A stretch of 64,000 bases of DNA from Phaeoceros laevis (GCA_049999765.1 JBNGIQ010008513.1:1-64000), one strand, 5' to 3'; shown: positions 20,978 to 34,100, counted from the stretch's first letter. Translations and numbers: made by a program. Notes: generated by a model not told the origin, from the letters alone.

Positions 20978-23900
20978 ATGGCGGACACTAGAATCAGGCA
21001 GTTCAGTGTGACGTCTGCCGAGTTAGCGCAGTTTCACAGCAGTTTGGAAGCTCTTGAGCGGTTTGGAGGGGTCGCAGCAGTAGCTTCTGCTCTCCACGTG
21101 GATCCCAAGACGGGTATAAGTGGCAATGAAGAAGACGTGGTGATGAGGACGGATGCTTTTGGTCTTAACACATTTCCTGCAAAGAAGTCCAAACCATTCT
21201 GGGTGCGCCTGCCAGTTAATCAAAACTAATGCAAAATTTACAACGCCTTAAGCTTGTGCTGGCGAGTAGCTATCTCTAACATGCACGATGACTGCAGCGA
21301 TTTCTATGGGAAGCTTGTAAAGATGAAACACTAGTGATGCTCGCTATCTGTGCTGCCGTGTCGCTAATTGTCGGGTTAACAACAGAGGTAACTGCAGGAT
21401 CTTTCATGAATTGGAACGTGTAACAACATGTCTATGGGGTTGTGATCACCGAATAACTCATTTCTTTAGTCGCTAGCTCAGTGCTTGCAAATACACCTGT
21501 ATCTTCCATTTCAGAGAGTATATCTACGAGCTTGAGGTAATTGATGTGAGTGTTCAGCATCCGTAGTTACCTTAAGATGTTTTTGGACATTCACAAGGAT
21601 CCATCTCAAGGCTGGTATGATGGAGCTGGAATTGCGTTCGCTGTGATCCTTGTTGTTATGGTTAGTTGTAAGTGACTTGTAGCTCCGCCTTTTGTGTTAC
21701 GCTCTGCCTTTTATGCCGTGTGTTTGTGGGCTCGGGAACTGATCACTGTATTATGTGTCACAGCCGTCAGTGACTACCAACAGTCCCTGCAGTTTCGGCG
21801 GCTCAACAGTGAGAAGCAGAAGATATATTTGACAGTGAGGATGTTCATCAGTTTATTTCTAGCTTCCAGGCATTTGCGAAGCTCTGCAAGATCATGACTG
21901 GGTGGTCTGTTAGTCTGTCTGTGCTGGTACTTGGTATGCAGATCAAACTGTGGCTAGTATGCACATTCAGCCTCTCTAGGTTTTGGGGAAACTGTCATAG
22001 AGGACATTCTTACCATGTTGCATATCGCGAGTCCTTGTCATTACAAGAAGCTCTGACTTTTCAGGTGTCAAGACGTGGCAAGAGAGAAAGTGTCTGTATC
22101 TTTGATCTTGTGGTTGGAGATGTTACCCACCTAAATATTGGCGATCAGGTACAAAAAAGGATTTTCTGTGCAGTTTCAAGCTGGTGTGTTTGCATTTCAA
22201 GCTTCAAAGGCATCATTCGCCTCCAAATAGACCTTTACTATTTTGCCCCTTAGCCATCGTGACCAGCTGAGCCCCATAATTTTCTGAGCAGGTGCCTGCA
22301 GATGGACTGCTTCTATCAGGGCAATCTCTTACATTGGACGAGTCAAGTATGACTGGTGAAAGCGACCCTGTGAGTTACTTTGCATTGTGAGATAGTTTGT
22401 AATTTCTGCTGGGATGCCTTCCTCTTAGGGCACGAACTCCTTCCGTTTGCTTCTCACTGCTCAGTTTCTGGTCGGTGGTCTGCCTGAGTGTCTGATCTGA
22501 TCATCCAAATCTCAATTCATATGTGTGTGCAGCTGCTCAAGGATGCAACCAGCCCTTTCTTACTATCTGGTTGCAAGGTGCTTGATGGTTTTGGCTCCTT
22601 CTTGGTTAGTCCATGAACCTCCCGGTTTTTTTTTTTTTGCTAGTGAGGTCATGCATGTGATACCGTGGCTGACCTGTCAACTATTTTTAGGCATGTCAGA
22701 TTGAACAAAATGCTATGTTTTGCATGGACATGCTGTGATTGCATTGTAGGTGACAGCAGTGGGGATGAATACTGAATGGGGTAGGGTGATGGCCACTCTG
22801 AGTGTGGATAATATTGAGGAGACACCTCTCCAAGTGCGCTTAAATACTCTGGCGACTATGATTGGAAAAGTTGGTTTATCTGTTGCGGCAGCTGTCTTTG
22901 CAGTCCTTATTATACGGTACTTAAGCTTTGTTAACGTCATGCCAAAGAAAAGTGCGCTGGCTTTTTGTGAAATAGCTTTCTTGGTCATTCTGCAACATAG
23001 CAAGATAGAAACAGGAGGCATGAAAGAGTCTAATCACCCTGATATGAAGGAGGTTGAAACTATTTTGTATGGTGGGTTGTGGTGTTACCCTGCGAAGTCT
23101 TCAAGCTGGTGCTATGTCAACCTCAGGTTTTTGGTGAAGGTGGACTACAAGAACTTTACGAGTGATGATGGGCGTGAGATTGTTGACTTTTTTGCAATAG
23201 CTGTAAGATTATATGGCACTGATGTCACAGCTTCTTACTTATTCATTGTGTTCAGAAAGTCTGATGTGATTGGAGGCAGTTAGTGAGACTTTGTGCTGTC
23301 CTTGCTTGGTCAAAGTCCTCCTAGTATATAGAGCAAGCACTTCAATTTTTACGTCTGACGGAATTTTGTCTCCACGTCAGTAGTATGGATGCATCAAGTC
23401 AGCTTTTTGTAAGAAGACTGACAAGTTCTCCTGTTTGTTGAAGGTAACTATTGTCGTTGTTGCTATTCCTGAAGGGCTTCCTCTTGCAGTCACTTTGACG
23501 TAAGAAGATCTACTTCACAGATATCTTCTGAGAATGCAGTATGGCAGGAGGACCTTTTCCTTCAATTGCTTACACCTGTTAATGAGGTTCATTGCCATGT
23601 CAAACTGCAGACTTGCGTATTCAATGCACAAAATGATGGACGACCGTGCACTTGTGAGAATTTTGAAAACTTCGTTTCCAAAGGATTCAGAACAAACACA
23701 GTTCTGTTCAGATACTCATCGAGGTTATCTTTGATTCTGCTGTTGGTTAACATAGGTTAGGCATTTAGCAGCTTGCGAAACAATGGGGTCCGCAACTGCC
23801 ATTTGTAGTGACAAGACTGGCACTCTCACTATGAATAAGGTCAGATGCACTTTTGATACAGAGCTCTTCCCTTCTTGAAATCTTCTCATGTGATGCTTAT

Positions 23901-26900
23901 ACGCCATGTATTTTCTATGTCTTTCAGATGACTCTCATCAATTCATGGGTCTGTGGCATGCTGAGAGTTCCACATTCTTTGAAGGATGAGCTGAACCCAG
24001 GCCTGATGAAGGTGTGTAGAAAGCGTGTAGTTGTAAAATGACGCACATGCCTACTGTTATCTTGCCTTTTGTAGGTGTGAACAACACTTGGCTTAGAATC
24101 AGTTTCCGATTAAGGTTTCTTCGACTTCTTTGCAGAATCTTTGAACAACATCAAATTGTCTCGCGTCTTGCAGATTCTGTTCCAAACAATCTGTGTCAAT
24201 ACCAATGGTAGTGTGTTTGTTCCAAAGGTGAGACTTCAGACAAGAGAGCAACGTTTGCAGTACTTGATGTAACACACATTGCGCATGCAAGTAATTGTTA
24301 ACTTTACTTAATCTGACCTGGTAGGGTGGTTGTTAATCGGTCTGATCCTGGAGCTAAGATTCGTGTGAGATTTTGTCACGAGCCCAGGTTTACGTTTCCA
24401 AACGATGTTCCAAAATTGCTAACTGACATACTATTGGCCCAGGAAGGAGGAAGCCCTGAAGTATTCGGGAGTCCTACAGAAAAGGCAATTCTTTCCTGGG
24501 GTGTGGAGGTAGGATTTTCTGCATGTACAGTTCATCATGCCTGACTTCCCCCGCTGCACATGCATCACACGCTTTGAAGGTCTTTTGTGTGCATGTTCGC
24601 AATGTAGTTGGGGGCTAATTTTGAGAATGTGAGAGACGAGACCACAATTGTTGCAGTGGAAGCTTTCAACTCTACCAAGAAGAGGATGGGTACACTATTT
24701 AAGGTATGTCATGTAGTTTGGGTAAACAATCTGCAGAGCTCTTCGATGCTTTTCAGTCCATGAAACTGCTGCTCTGGATGATACACAGACTAAAGATGGA
24801 CAACTCTGGGTGCACTGGAAAGGTGCATCTGAGGTGGTCTTGGATTTATGTACTCACTACTACAACGGAGAGGGCTCTCTCATTCCGTTGGCAGCCGAGA
24901 AGGTTGTTTATTGCATCACAAAGCAAACTCATCTGACTCAAGTGCTAGACCAACACAGATTTGAAAGGCATCATAGACCTGATGTCTATTGAATTGGCTT
25001 GTCAGATAGTCGAGCTTAAATCAGTCATCAATTCTTTTGCAAGTGCAGCACTGCGTACTCTTTGCTTTGGGTGCAAGCAGCTGTCCAGTAACGAAATACA
25101 TCAAGGCGACAAAATATGCCTCCCGGAGGAGGGACTTGTGTGTTTGGCTATTGTAGGCATTAAAGATCCTTGCCGACCTGGTGTGCCAGAAGCTGTCGCT
25201 CAATGTCAAAGGGCAGGAATCAAGGTGGCACTCCTTGTAGTCTTTACTCTCTAAGTCCGCTGAACCTCAACCTGGATTAATACCCTCTCAAAACAGTGTC
25301 TTTTTTTTTTAGTCATCGTAAGAAGCACCATAAAGCATGACTTTGTGGAGTCATCATGATGCGCAGATCCGAATGGTTACAGGAGACAATATGGTCACTG
25401 CCAAGGCGATTGCGGCTGAATGTGGTATTTTTAGCAACAATGGGACTGTGCTTGAAGGCAAAGATTTCAGAAACATGACTGTCGAGCAGCAATATGCGTG
25501 CCTGCCAAATGTCCAGGTACCAGCAAGTTCTAGAACAGTAGTATGATCAGCAAAGCGGCTTGGTACATAATCTGTTTTTCTGAGGCTGCTGTCTCCTTAT
25601 ACCTAGCTGTTGCTTCCCAACAAGGTGATGGCACGATCATCTCCTACAGACAAACACATTTTAGTGAAGCGGCTACTGGAAATGGGGGAGATAGTAGCTG
25701 TTACTGGTGACGGCACAAATGATGCACCTGCACTTCATGAGGTTTTGGTTTGGAAGCAAAAAGTTGATGATATTACAGCTCAACAACTGTCAACTCCCAC
25801 AAAAATTCGGGTCGTTTGTTGCAGGCATCCATTGGACTGGCTATGGGTATAGCTGGAACAGAGGTTGCAAAGGAGAGTTCAGACATCATCATCCTCGATG
25901 ATAATTTTGCTTCCATTGTCAAGGTAAACCGCCCTGACATCAGCACATAGTAGTATGAGTAGCCTTGTTGCAGTAGACAGCTTCCTACAATATGACTGGT
26001 GCCTGCATGTTGCTGCTCCAGGTCGTGAGGTGGGGAAGAGCAGTGTATGTCAACATCCAGAAGTTTATTCAATTTCAGATCACCGTCAACGGCGTGGCCC
26101 TTTGTTTGAACTTTATAACTGCTATTGTTGATGGCCAAGCTCCCCTTACGGCAGTTCAAGTGCGTGGTTCATTCTGCTTACTTGAAGCCAAATTCGTGTT
26201 CATGTCCTCATGTCCTGAGGAATTTTGATGAATGCAGCTTCTGTGGGTGAACTTGATAATGGATACCCTGGGGGCACTGGCGTTGGCAACAGAGCCACCG
26301 TCACACTCTCTCATGTACAAGAAGCCCGTGAATAAAAGGTAGGAGCCTTTTCAGTTTAACAATACATAGGGGGAGAGTCGGTAGATCAGTCGCATTTTGA
26401 CTATATTGGGTTGGTTACAGGGAACCCCTGATCACAAATGTTATGTGGCGAAACATTGCCTTCCAGGTAATTGACCTATTGTCTGCTGCAGACGCATCTT
26501 TAGGTCTCCTTTGTCCATCTGCAGCTCAATTTTTTCCTGGAATGACAGCCCTCTATGGCTTCACAGGCAATTTACCAGCTTGGTATGTTATTGGTTCTCC
26601 AATTTCATGGATTGACTCTGCTAGGGTTGAAGCACGACGGTGCAGACAATGTAAGGACTCATGCAAGTGTCAGTACTTTTTGCATAGAAAGCAACGCTAC
26701 TAGCAAACCAGTTCGACCAACGCATTGTACCTTTGAATCGTCTACTTTGATTGACAACTGCTGCTAGAGGACACACTGTAGAAGAGCTGACCAGAGTAAC
26801 AGTTAGTTGTTATGTGGGCAGACTATCAACATCGCACATCCAACGTTTGCAACTCTTCCGGTTGGGCGAAAGAAGCTCATCACCGTGATTTTCAACTCTT

Positions 26901-27836
26901 TTGTTTTCTGCCAGGTGAGTTATGTCTGGCACCTGAAAGCTACGACATGTGGTCGTAACTGAACTTATGCGACTGTTTCCTCGAATTCGACAGCTTTCTG
27001 GTGTGTTGAGTCTGTCTCGACTTGCAGATTTTCAATGAGGTGAACGCCAGGCGAGTGGATACCATGAACATATTCGAAGATCTCATGAGCAACAAAATTT
27101 TTGTCAACGTCATCGTGTTCACATGCCTGATCCAGGTAAAAGACGTCTAGCAGGTGTGGGCATAGTTTTTAGAGGTGCTTTTTCCTCGAATCTGCTTCAT
27201 ACTTCGTCTCTCAGGCATTGATCGTCGAGTTTGCTGGAAGCTTCGCTTCGACTGTTCCTTTGTCCTGGAAGTTGTGGCTTTTATGTGTTGGCCTCGGCTT
27301 CATAAGGTGAGAAAACTGTACTGAAAACGTGTAAGCAAGAACACGCCTCCAAGTAGCTTAGACTGTGGCCATTGTTCTGCAGCTGGCCTTTGGCAGCTGT
27401 AGTGAAGTTCCTTCCAGTGCCTAAGAAGAACATTCTTCGACGGTGGTGGAGGAGGCGGGAGGTACTATCGAAGAAAGGAAGTAAGCAACTCCACCTCCGA
27501 GTGGATTCTCTCAAATTGCTCAACCAATGCACTGTTCACCTTCATCGGCTGTTCCGTTTCGCAGCAACTATCAAACGGCTGGTGGTGAGCACTTCGTTTC
27601 AATCGAGAGCAAATGATTCAAGGGAGTCCAAGGCAAATGGAAGGGACGGAAGCATCGAACTGGAGTCGCACTCGGTGGCCATACCATCTGATGAGAGCAG
27701 TTCCGAGGGATCTCCAAAGTCAATTGGGGCCGGCCCATCAGAGGTACCAACCAGACGGAATTCGGTGTCTAGGGCTGCGATTCCTGTTGTGAGCACAGAA
27801 GCAGCCCCTGACAAGAAGCTGCAGCTTGCTTGGTGA
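20978..27836 (+). CDS. ACA: P-type IIB (autoinhibited) Ca2+-ATPase
   Basis: This enzyme pumps Ca2+ out of the cytosol using ATP. I trace 29 exons: 20978-21202, 21298-21387, 21598-21667, 21764-21834, 22065-22148, 22292-22369, 22533-22604, 22750-22916, 23127-23202, 23444-23499, 23611-23653, 23756-23839, 23928-24011, 24174-24227, 24443-24508, 24608-24703, 24789-24902, 25006-25224, 25367-25516, 25625-25741, 25825-25923, 26022-26159, 26238-26338, 26421-26466, 26567-26650, 26822-26914, 27028-27135, 27215-27306 and 27383-27836. All are in phase, giving 1076 residues. Key motifs are TGES (actuator), PEGLP (M4), CSDKTGTLT with the phosphorylated Asp at about 363, KGASE (nucleotide binding), MVTGDN and [11 protein letters not shown]. 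Odd points: only about 29 residues precede the conserved GGV start, where plant ACAs usually have about 100 with a calmodulin site. A tail of about 140 residues follows the last membrane helix and begins with a basic, Trp-rich stretch (RRWWRRRE). That layout recalls animal PMCA. A missed upstream exon remains possible. Confidence 0.93.
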
Positions 27837-28086
27837 CGGTAAAGATTGCCATGATTCTATGCTGAGCCGGATCTGTCTACCTACTCACAGACGAGCCGAA
27901 GGACTTGAAAGAATGAGAAAGACTTGAGATCACAGTGGCTGCCCAATCTGTGGCAAGGTTGCGGGCCAGTTGTAGGCACCAAAGAGCGGCCGGCACACAA
28001 GCAGGTTGCAGCTTTTTGGCTGGCTGAACAAAGTGAGACTTCTCTAACCACAGGATGGCGTCCTCCAATCTTGCGGGGGAACATAG

Positions 28087-28637
28087 CTAATAGCGAGTTG
28101 CCCCATCGTCGTAGCAAAGATGCCACCCTCTCCTGCAAGGCCAAGCGTCCTCCTCGTAAATCCCACAACACGTCCACCGCTTCTTCCAGTTGTTGCTGCC
28201 TGTGTTGGGCCTGTTCCCTTCACTGTTCCACTTGTAAACAATGATTCCGCTCCCGTCCGTCCACTCGCCATCAATGCCTTGATGCGGCGGGGCAAAAGCG
28301 TACAGCCCCCGATGCCCTAATACAACACACGCAATTCCGCAACCCCTGCTCTTTAGGAACAGCGACTACTGAGAATCACTCACGATGGGGGAGGACAAGT
28401 CCATGTGTTACCCGTCATGTGGCCGTGGAAGTGGCAGGCCAAGGGGCCGTTCTCAGAGTCCGTGTAAGGCGACCCGCACTGTAGGCAAGTCTTGGCAGGC
28501 TCGCCCGAGCTAGAATGCAATGATCGCGGCCTTGTGGGCCGCCTCACTGGAGTCGGAGGTGCACTCAGAGAATTCCTGACAGGAAGGCCCACACAAGGAG
28601 AGCCAGGCAAATTTTGGAAAGAGACGATCATTATCAC
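28087..28637 (-). CDS. Small CHORD-like zinc-finger protein
   Basis: Two exons, 28637-28412 and 28316-28087, joined by a 95-bp GT-AG intron, give 151 residues with an intact frame to a TAG stop. The Cys/His order resembles a CHORD module, a zinc-binding fold known in RAR1 and CHP-1. C51, C54 (CLQC), an N-x4-C-H-F-H block (C68, H69, H71), H77-R-G, then W123-T-C-C, C136 and H140 followed by CYDDG. The spacing is much longer than in a classical CHORD between HRG and WTCC (about 45 residues). It is therefore a relative or look-alike rather than a clear member. The N-terminal 45 residues are Pro/Arg/Ser-rich. Upstream exons may exist; the start at 28637 is the first in-frame ATG of this exon. The gene is convergent with the Ca2+-ATPase, 250 bp apart. 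Confidence 0.6.
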
Positions 28638-29530
28638 AAGTCAGGTAGATTCACGTTCAGGGGCAATGTGATGGCCGTAGGAGTAGGCGAGTCTCTCGGA
28701 GAATATCTACGATTTTCAGCAAACCACGCAATGCCGTACAGTCAGCTCAGCTCTCCTGATTCCTGACACAGGGCATCTAAGAGGTACATTATGCATGCCA
28801 TAAAGAAAGGATCAACATAGTTTTCCAACACCAGACAAAACTGACAATCTGCTCCCCATCACCACAGACAGTCCAGTCCAAGCTCCTGGCCAAAGTCACA
28901 AGCGGCTACGAGTCAGTAAGGCAAGTATGTAACAGCTTGTGAGAGGAGCGGGAGAACAGAGGGGGGAAAACAGGAGAGGAGAGTAGAAGCAGAGAGAGTA
29001 GAGTTGAGTTGAGGAGAGTAGACGCACATACAAATGTTTCTGAATATTCTGTACATGGCCAATCCAAGCTTTTGATTACAGGAACCTCGGAGCAGGATTC
29101 TCCAACTTCTCACATTCGGACAACAGTGTCCTACCAATTTTCAAATGCAGTTGCAAGTGTACAAGAAGCTCCAGCTAGCTAGCCTCATCGCACAACCTGC
29201 GTCTTCTTGCCCGAACTGGGAGGGAGGCTCTAATCAAATTCTGTTGATACAATACACATGAAGCCGTGTCACGGTCTCCTAACTCCTACAATCTCTCCCA
29301 CAAAAGTTCCCGACAAACTAATATAGCATCACAGATGATACTGTGCTAATACTGTGACCCCGGTTGCCTCTGGATCACACTAGACAGACAGAAGAAAATA
29401 CATAGCTGGCTTGGGGTCACATGTGTCATCTCCACACCGCTCAGTGAGCTGAAATAACATAATCTAGGGGTTGCTCGTACTCTTACAGGTACCTACCCAT
29501 GATACAGGGAAGGCGTAGGTCGACGAAGGA
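28638..29530. other. Intergenic, no gene recognised
   Basis: Contains a GA-rich stretch (about 28937-29025, GGAGAGGAGAGTAGAAGC-like). It probably holds the 3' UTR of the F-box gene and the upstream part of the CHORD-like gene. No coding support. Confidence 0.5.
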
Positions 29531-31087
29531 TCAGCCAAGTGTGATCCCAAAATTTGGTTGAAAGGCGGAGGAAACCACCTGGTACTCGCCGGACTCAGCA
29601 GTGTCAAAATAGGGGCAGGAGGGCAGGAGGCTCCATGCCTCCTTGTAGATGTCGTACACCAACATTATCCACCGGTCTGCAATCTTGTCTGTAAAGCAGA
29701 GGCGGCCCTGGTCGGCAACACATTGTGCGTTGGCGGACAGCTCCCTGCCGTGCAGGTTGTGGGGATAGCCGTCCAAGTCCTTGGGAAATTGTGCTGCTAC
29801 CACCCATTCCAAGGTATCCAGCTTGAGTTGTAGGATGAAGGAAGGGAACTCGCAGTGCCTCCTGACGGCAACGCCGAAGAGCTGGCCGTCGCAAGCAATG
29901 AGCCGCTTGAGCAGGAAGAACCCAGCGGGCAAGGTGTCCATGACATCGATCCACACCCCGTGTTGCAAGTCGTAGGCTATAATGTCGGAGGCTCCAATGG
30001 CACAGTAAACCATCCCATTGCACACGGTGGTCCGTCCAAGAAAGCTCCAGCCCTGGCACCGAACAGGAAGAGGAATGACTTGCCAGGTATTGGAAAGGGA
30101 GCTGTAGACATAGATCTCCTTGGATCTGTCTGCCTGCGCGGCCACGATCTGGAAGGACTCGGCGCCGTCTTGGACCACCATGTGGAAGCAGTCGTCGGAC
30201 GAGAATTTGGTATCCACCAGGGGAAGTTCTTTCCAGGATCTGGTGAGCGGGTTGAAGACAGTCAGGACACAGCCGCCCTCAGCCGCTTCCTTTGTGCAGC
30301 ACAACAGCCCTCCAGCGCCGAAAATGGGGAAAGGAGTCTGCCGCCTTCTACGGTTCATGTGGTTGACATCGGAAGGCAGGAAAGAGAAGAAGGGAAGCTC
30401 GACCCAGCTCTGGGCAGCGAAGTCGTAGGATACCACCTGCCTGTTGCCCTTCTTCTGCAGGAGCATGGGGAAGTAGGACCTGCACACCGCGGGTTTGTCG
30501 ACATGGATCTTGCAAAAATCGGGAGACAGGATGAGAGAATTCCAGGACTTGCAGACGGCACGAGCTTGCATGAGGCAGGTGTAAGGCACATCGGTGAGAA
30601 TTCGTATTTGCAGGTCTTCGGGCAAATCCGCCCACGCGACATGGTTTTTCCAAGCCTGCTCCCGGCCGCCCTGCGACTCTGTGGTCACCACTGCCAGCTC
30701 CTCCTCCTCTTCGTCTTCCTCCTCTCCATCTTCCTCCACTTCCTCCTCATCATCTTCATCCTCCAGCAGCGCCTCAGGTCTTCTCTCCGGAAGTACGGCA
30801 TCCAAGATCCGGTTGGAGTCGCCAAAGCCGTGTGCTTGCAGCAAGAATTCCCCAAAGCGCCGGGGCATCACATTGCTGCCCGTCTCCACCTTGGAGAACT
30901 TGCTCGCCTCCGCCTTGTGGCAGCGGTCCATCACCTCCCACATGGACACATCTCTCTCCTCTACGCCGGCCGCCGATCTGTAGCCGTCCTCATCTGCAAA
31001 CCTCCAGCCGGGGCGATGCAGCTGCAGGCACTCCCCCATGGCGTACCCCCTTTTTTTCCACCTCGGGGTACCAAGACGATCCAACAT
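29531..31087 (-). CDS. F-box protein with kelch-like C-terminal domain
   Basis: F-box proteins recruit substrates to SCF ubiquitin ligases. The gene is one exon with the first in-frame ATG at 31087, giving 518 residues. A strongly acidic run (about residues 109-131, mostly Glu/Asp) lies before the F-box. The F-box is at about 156-195, with the signature WADLPEDLQIRILTDVPY and RAVCKSWNSLI. After it comes a beta-propeller-type region with blade-like motifs (FNPLTRSWKELP, YSSLSNTWQVIPLP, IAYDLQHGVWIDVMD, YDIYKEAWSLLP). This is the common plant F-box/kelch-associated architecture. The substrate cannot be told. The CT-rich region upstream (about 31400-31450, repeated ACTCCACTCC) is probably 5' UTR or promoter. 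Confidence 0.88.
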   Translation of the reverse strand: MLDRLGTPRWKKRGYAMGECLQLHRPGWRFADEDGYRSAAGVEERDVSMWEVMDRCHKAEASKFSKVETGSNVMPRRFGEFLLQAHGFGDSNRILDAVLPERRPEALLEDEDDEEEVEEDGEEEDEEEEELAVVTTESQGGREQAWKNHVAWADLPEDLQIRILTDVPYTCLMQARAVCKSWNSLILSPDFCKIHVDKPAVCRSYFPMLLQKKGNRQVVSYDFAAQSWVELPFFSFLPSDVNHMNRRRRQTPFPIFGAGGLLCCTKEAAEGGCVLTVFNPLTRSWKELPLVDTKFSSDDCFHMVVQDGAESFQIVAAQADRSKEIYVYSSLSNTWQVIPLPVRCQGWSFLGRTTVCNGMVYCAIGASDIIAYDLQHGVWIDVMDTLPAGFFLLKRLIACDGQLFGVAVRRHCEFPSFILQLKLDTLEWVVAAQFPKDLDGYPHNLHGRELSANAQCVADQGRLCFTDKIADRWIMLVYDIYKEAWSLLPSCPYFDTAESGEYQVVSSAFQPNFGITLG

Positions 31088-31123
31088 GAGGCCTCGCGTC
31101 GCGGAACCCCTTAATCCCTTCAA

Positions 31124-34100
31124 ACCCCTCTAGTTATTGCACACCACACCAAACAAGAATCCCGATCTCACACCCTTAAACCCCTGGGCAAGACAGACAG
31201 AGCTGTAGCAACACTGAAAATCCCCACGCGCATTTGCAATTCCCGTATCTCATGGCATCCGCTAACAGATACGGCTTTCCGCTCTCCAGGCCCAAACCCT
31301 CGGGCTAGCTCACTCCTCCAAGTCACGGCTCCTCCATAGCTGCAGTCCAGCCAGAGCAGACACACCTTTACAGGCACGGCGTCCTCCGCACCATCCACTC
31401 TCACGACTCCACTCCACTCAACTCCACTCCACTCGCAAGCAAGTAAAACGTAAAGAAGAACCCTCGCTGAGCCCCCCCCTTCCCGGCCCTTGATCTCAGG
31501 CAAATGCAACAATGCGGCCCTCTCGAAGCCGTCGTCCTCTCTCACGCAGACCACCAGAGAACTGCGCAACCTACAACCCTCTCCAACACGTCCTGATCCT
31601 CCCGGGCGCCATCGCCGCAATTGCCCGACCAATTGTTGAAGAAGAGCAGCACCACCGGCGAGCCAAGAGAAGAGAAAAAATGCGAGCACAGCCGAGTGTG
31701 GCCACAGCGGCGAGCGGAGGAAGCGCGCAAGCGCGGCGGAGGCAGTGTAATCGAAAGTAGAAGCAGAGCAAGCGGAGGGGAAGGAAGGGAGGAAGGCAGG
31801 AAAGCGGCGTCTATGGCCGTGAGCTGGTGGGAAGGGAAGAAGGGGAAGGAGCTGTGGGGGCGTGGGGCTGTATATGAAGGCTGGGTAGGCTGACGCGAGT
31901 CGCTGTGGGATTGATTGAATTTTGGCGGGCCCGGCGAAAGCCTTTGGGGGTGGGGCAGACCTGAATCCGACTAGGTTGCGCGGATTTTTCCAGAGCCCCC
32001 AGTTGGCCAGCCCCTTCCGGGGTCCATCATTCACCCGGGCCGTTTCGAAACGCGGCTAACAGATATTTGGCCCGCCCTAGTCATCGCTGACACAGACTTG
32101 TGTACCCCCCGCTCCCAGGCAACCTGCTGCCTGTGTAATGGAACCTGGGCCAGCCCGGCCTGGCGTCGTCCTTGACGTCTTCGGGCCCCCGCACGTGACC
32201 GTCCAAGCCTCCGTGCATTATCCTCTTGGCAGACGTAACGTGGTCATTGGGCACACATAAAGGGTGGTTGTAGGACTCGTAGTCCTAACCTAGACAGCAA
32301 ACCAGGCACCCGCTGCGTTTCGTACGCCCCGCACCGAGCGGAGGAGGGGGAGTTTCGCCGCCGGGGTTTTGCCGTCAAGCTGCTGTCTTGTTGACCTTAT
32401 CCAGCCGGTAAGGTAGTTTTAGGTCCTAGCCCTAATCTGGCTTGCCTCCCCTCCGGATCCGCCTCTTCCGCTGCTGCTCTTGGCCGGCTCCAAGCAAGTT
32501 GAAGGGTTGAAGCAGAACAGGGTCTGGCTGGTCTCGGGTCTGGCTCCTCCGTGTTGCCTGCAGGTGGCTCTTCTCTTGTGCAGACATGGCCAGAAGTCTT
32601 TGTCTTTTGCTGGTTCAAAGACAGCAGGGCAAGCAAGCGATCGCCCCGCCGGGGTAATGTACAGTACTGTTGAGCAAGCTCCTGCCAGTTGGCGTCAAGT
32701 GTGGCTGACACACAACCGGGGGAGGGGCCGACTACAGTGAGCAAGCAAGCGGCAAGCCTCTTCTCTCTTCTCGGAAGTACCACGGTGAGATGCGGTTTGC
32801 CTTTCTCTTTCAATCTGGGGAAGCGTGTTTGTTTGTCACGGATAGATAACAGGTTCTTCGTCACGTCTCGCCTCCTCCCAGACTCGTCGTCGTCGTCGGG
32901 TCATGGAGCTAGCTTCCCCTTGTTCGTGCATTGCGTTGTCTGCATCGCTTGCTTCTCTCATTCATCACTATTTGTCCTGCATTGCTTCCTGCCAAGAAAA
33001 GCACAGGCTCGTGGCGTGCCGTTTGCGTTAGTTGCTGCTGGAAGGGTGTGCTGTGCTGTGCTGTGTACAGCGCCACTCTGTGCTGTGCCTGCAACGGACC
33101 GGGCAGATGCATGATCAATCATGAAGCGTCCCCCCGTTCCCTTTTTCTCTTTGTACTTACAGGGGCTCATGTGCGTGATGCGCTGCCCTCAGGTGCTTGG
33201 CTCTCCTGCAGACCCCAGCCGGGGGGGGGGGCATTGTGTGCAGAAGTCGAAAGTAACCTCGACTGGATAGTACTGTGGTAACTGCAGCATGTACTGTAGC
33301 TTGCTGAAGTGAGAAAAAGAAGGCTGCCTGTGCCTGGAGTTTACCACCGGCTTGGCCTTGCTTACACGAAACCTTCGTACCTTGTGCAGGTATGTACGTC
33401 AAACCGGGCACGCAGACTCTTTGCAGAGGGATGCGGCGAGGTGAGGTGAGGAGAGGAGAAGGGACGGGATTCCAAAGACTTGGTGCTCTGGATTCTGCAC
33501 TGTTCCCAATCCACTCTTCCTGATTCCAACGGAATGTGGATTGGCTTCTAGGTTAACCGTTCAGCAAGCATCACAGTATCCGTGCTGCTGCTGTACAATC
33601 CTGTTGTGAGTGAGGGGAATGTTGGCATCATCGGTAACAACAGTGGCTGGATTAAAAAATTCTCTTCTTACAGTCACAGCCCACAGGGAAGTGGGGTGGA
33701 CCGGACCGACGACTTGCTTTTATGCGAACAAAGGTGAGAGAAAAGGGGGCCTGGCTTGGCCTGCCCATGTGCACGCGCCGGAGGCCTAAAGCGGCCTTCC
33801 TCTAGGTGAGAAGTGCACAACACTCAACATGGGGTGTGGGGGCCAGCGTCGGGAGCGGTGGGCGGAAGGGAGAAGCAACACGATTCGGTCTCGGGCAGGA
33901 CCACCACTTGCACCGGGGGGCAGGCAGGCAGGCAACAGTGACGACTGCAGCAGTAGCAACAGCAGCAGGCAGAGCAAGGCGGAATTTCAGCTTTGTTGAG
34001 GGATGCAACTCCCGCAGACAGACACAAGTGCTTTGCTGCATGGTGAATCGAGGGGAGGCGAGGCCGCACGCGAATGCTCCCTTCCTCGTGTATTGCAATG

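Noticed and set aside
29855-31114. 419-residue open frame opposite the F-box gene
   Set aside because: Mirror of a strongly biased coding frame; no recognisable domain. The minus-strand F-box protein explains the region.
31168-32034. 288-residue open frame upstream of the F-box gene
   Set aside because: Low-complexity translation in a CT-rich 5' flank, no family match. Best read as 5' UTR and promoter.
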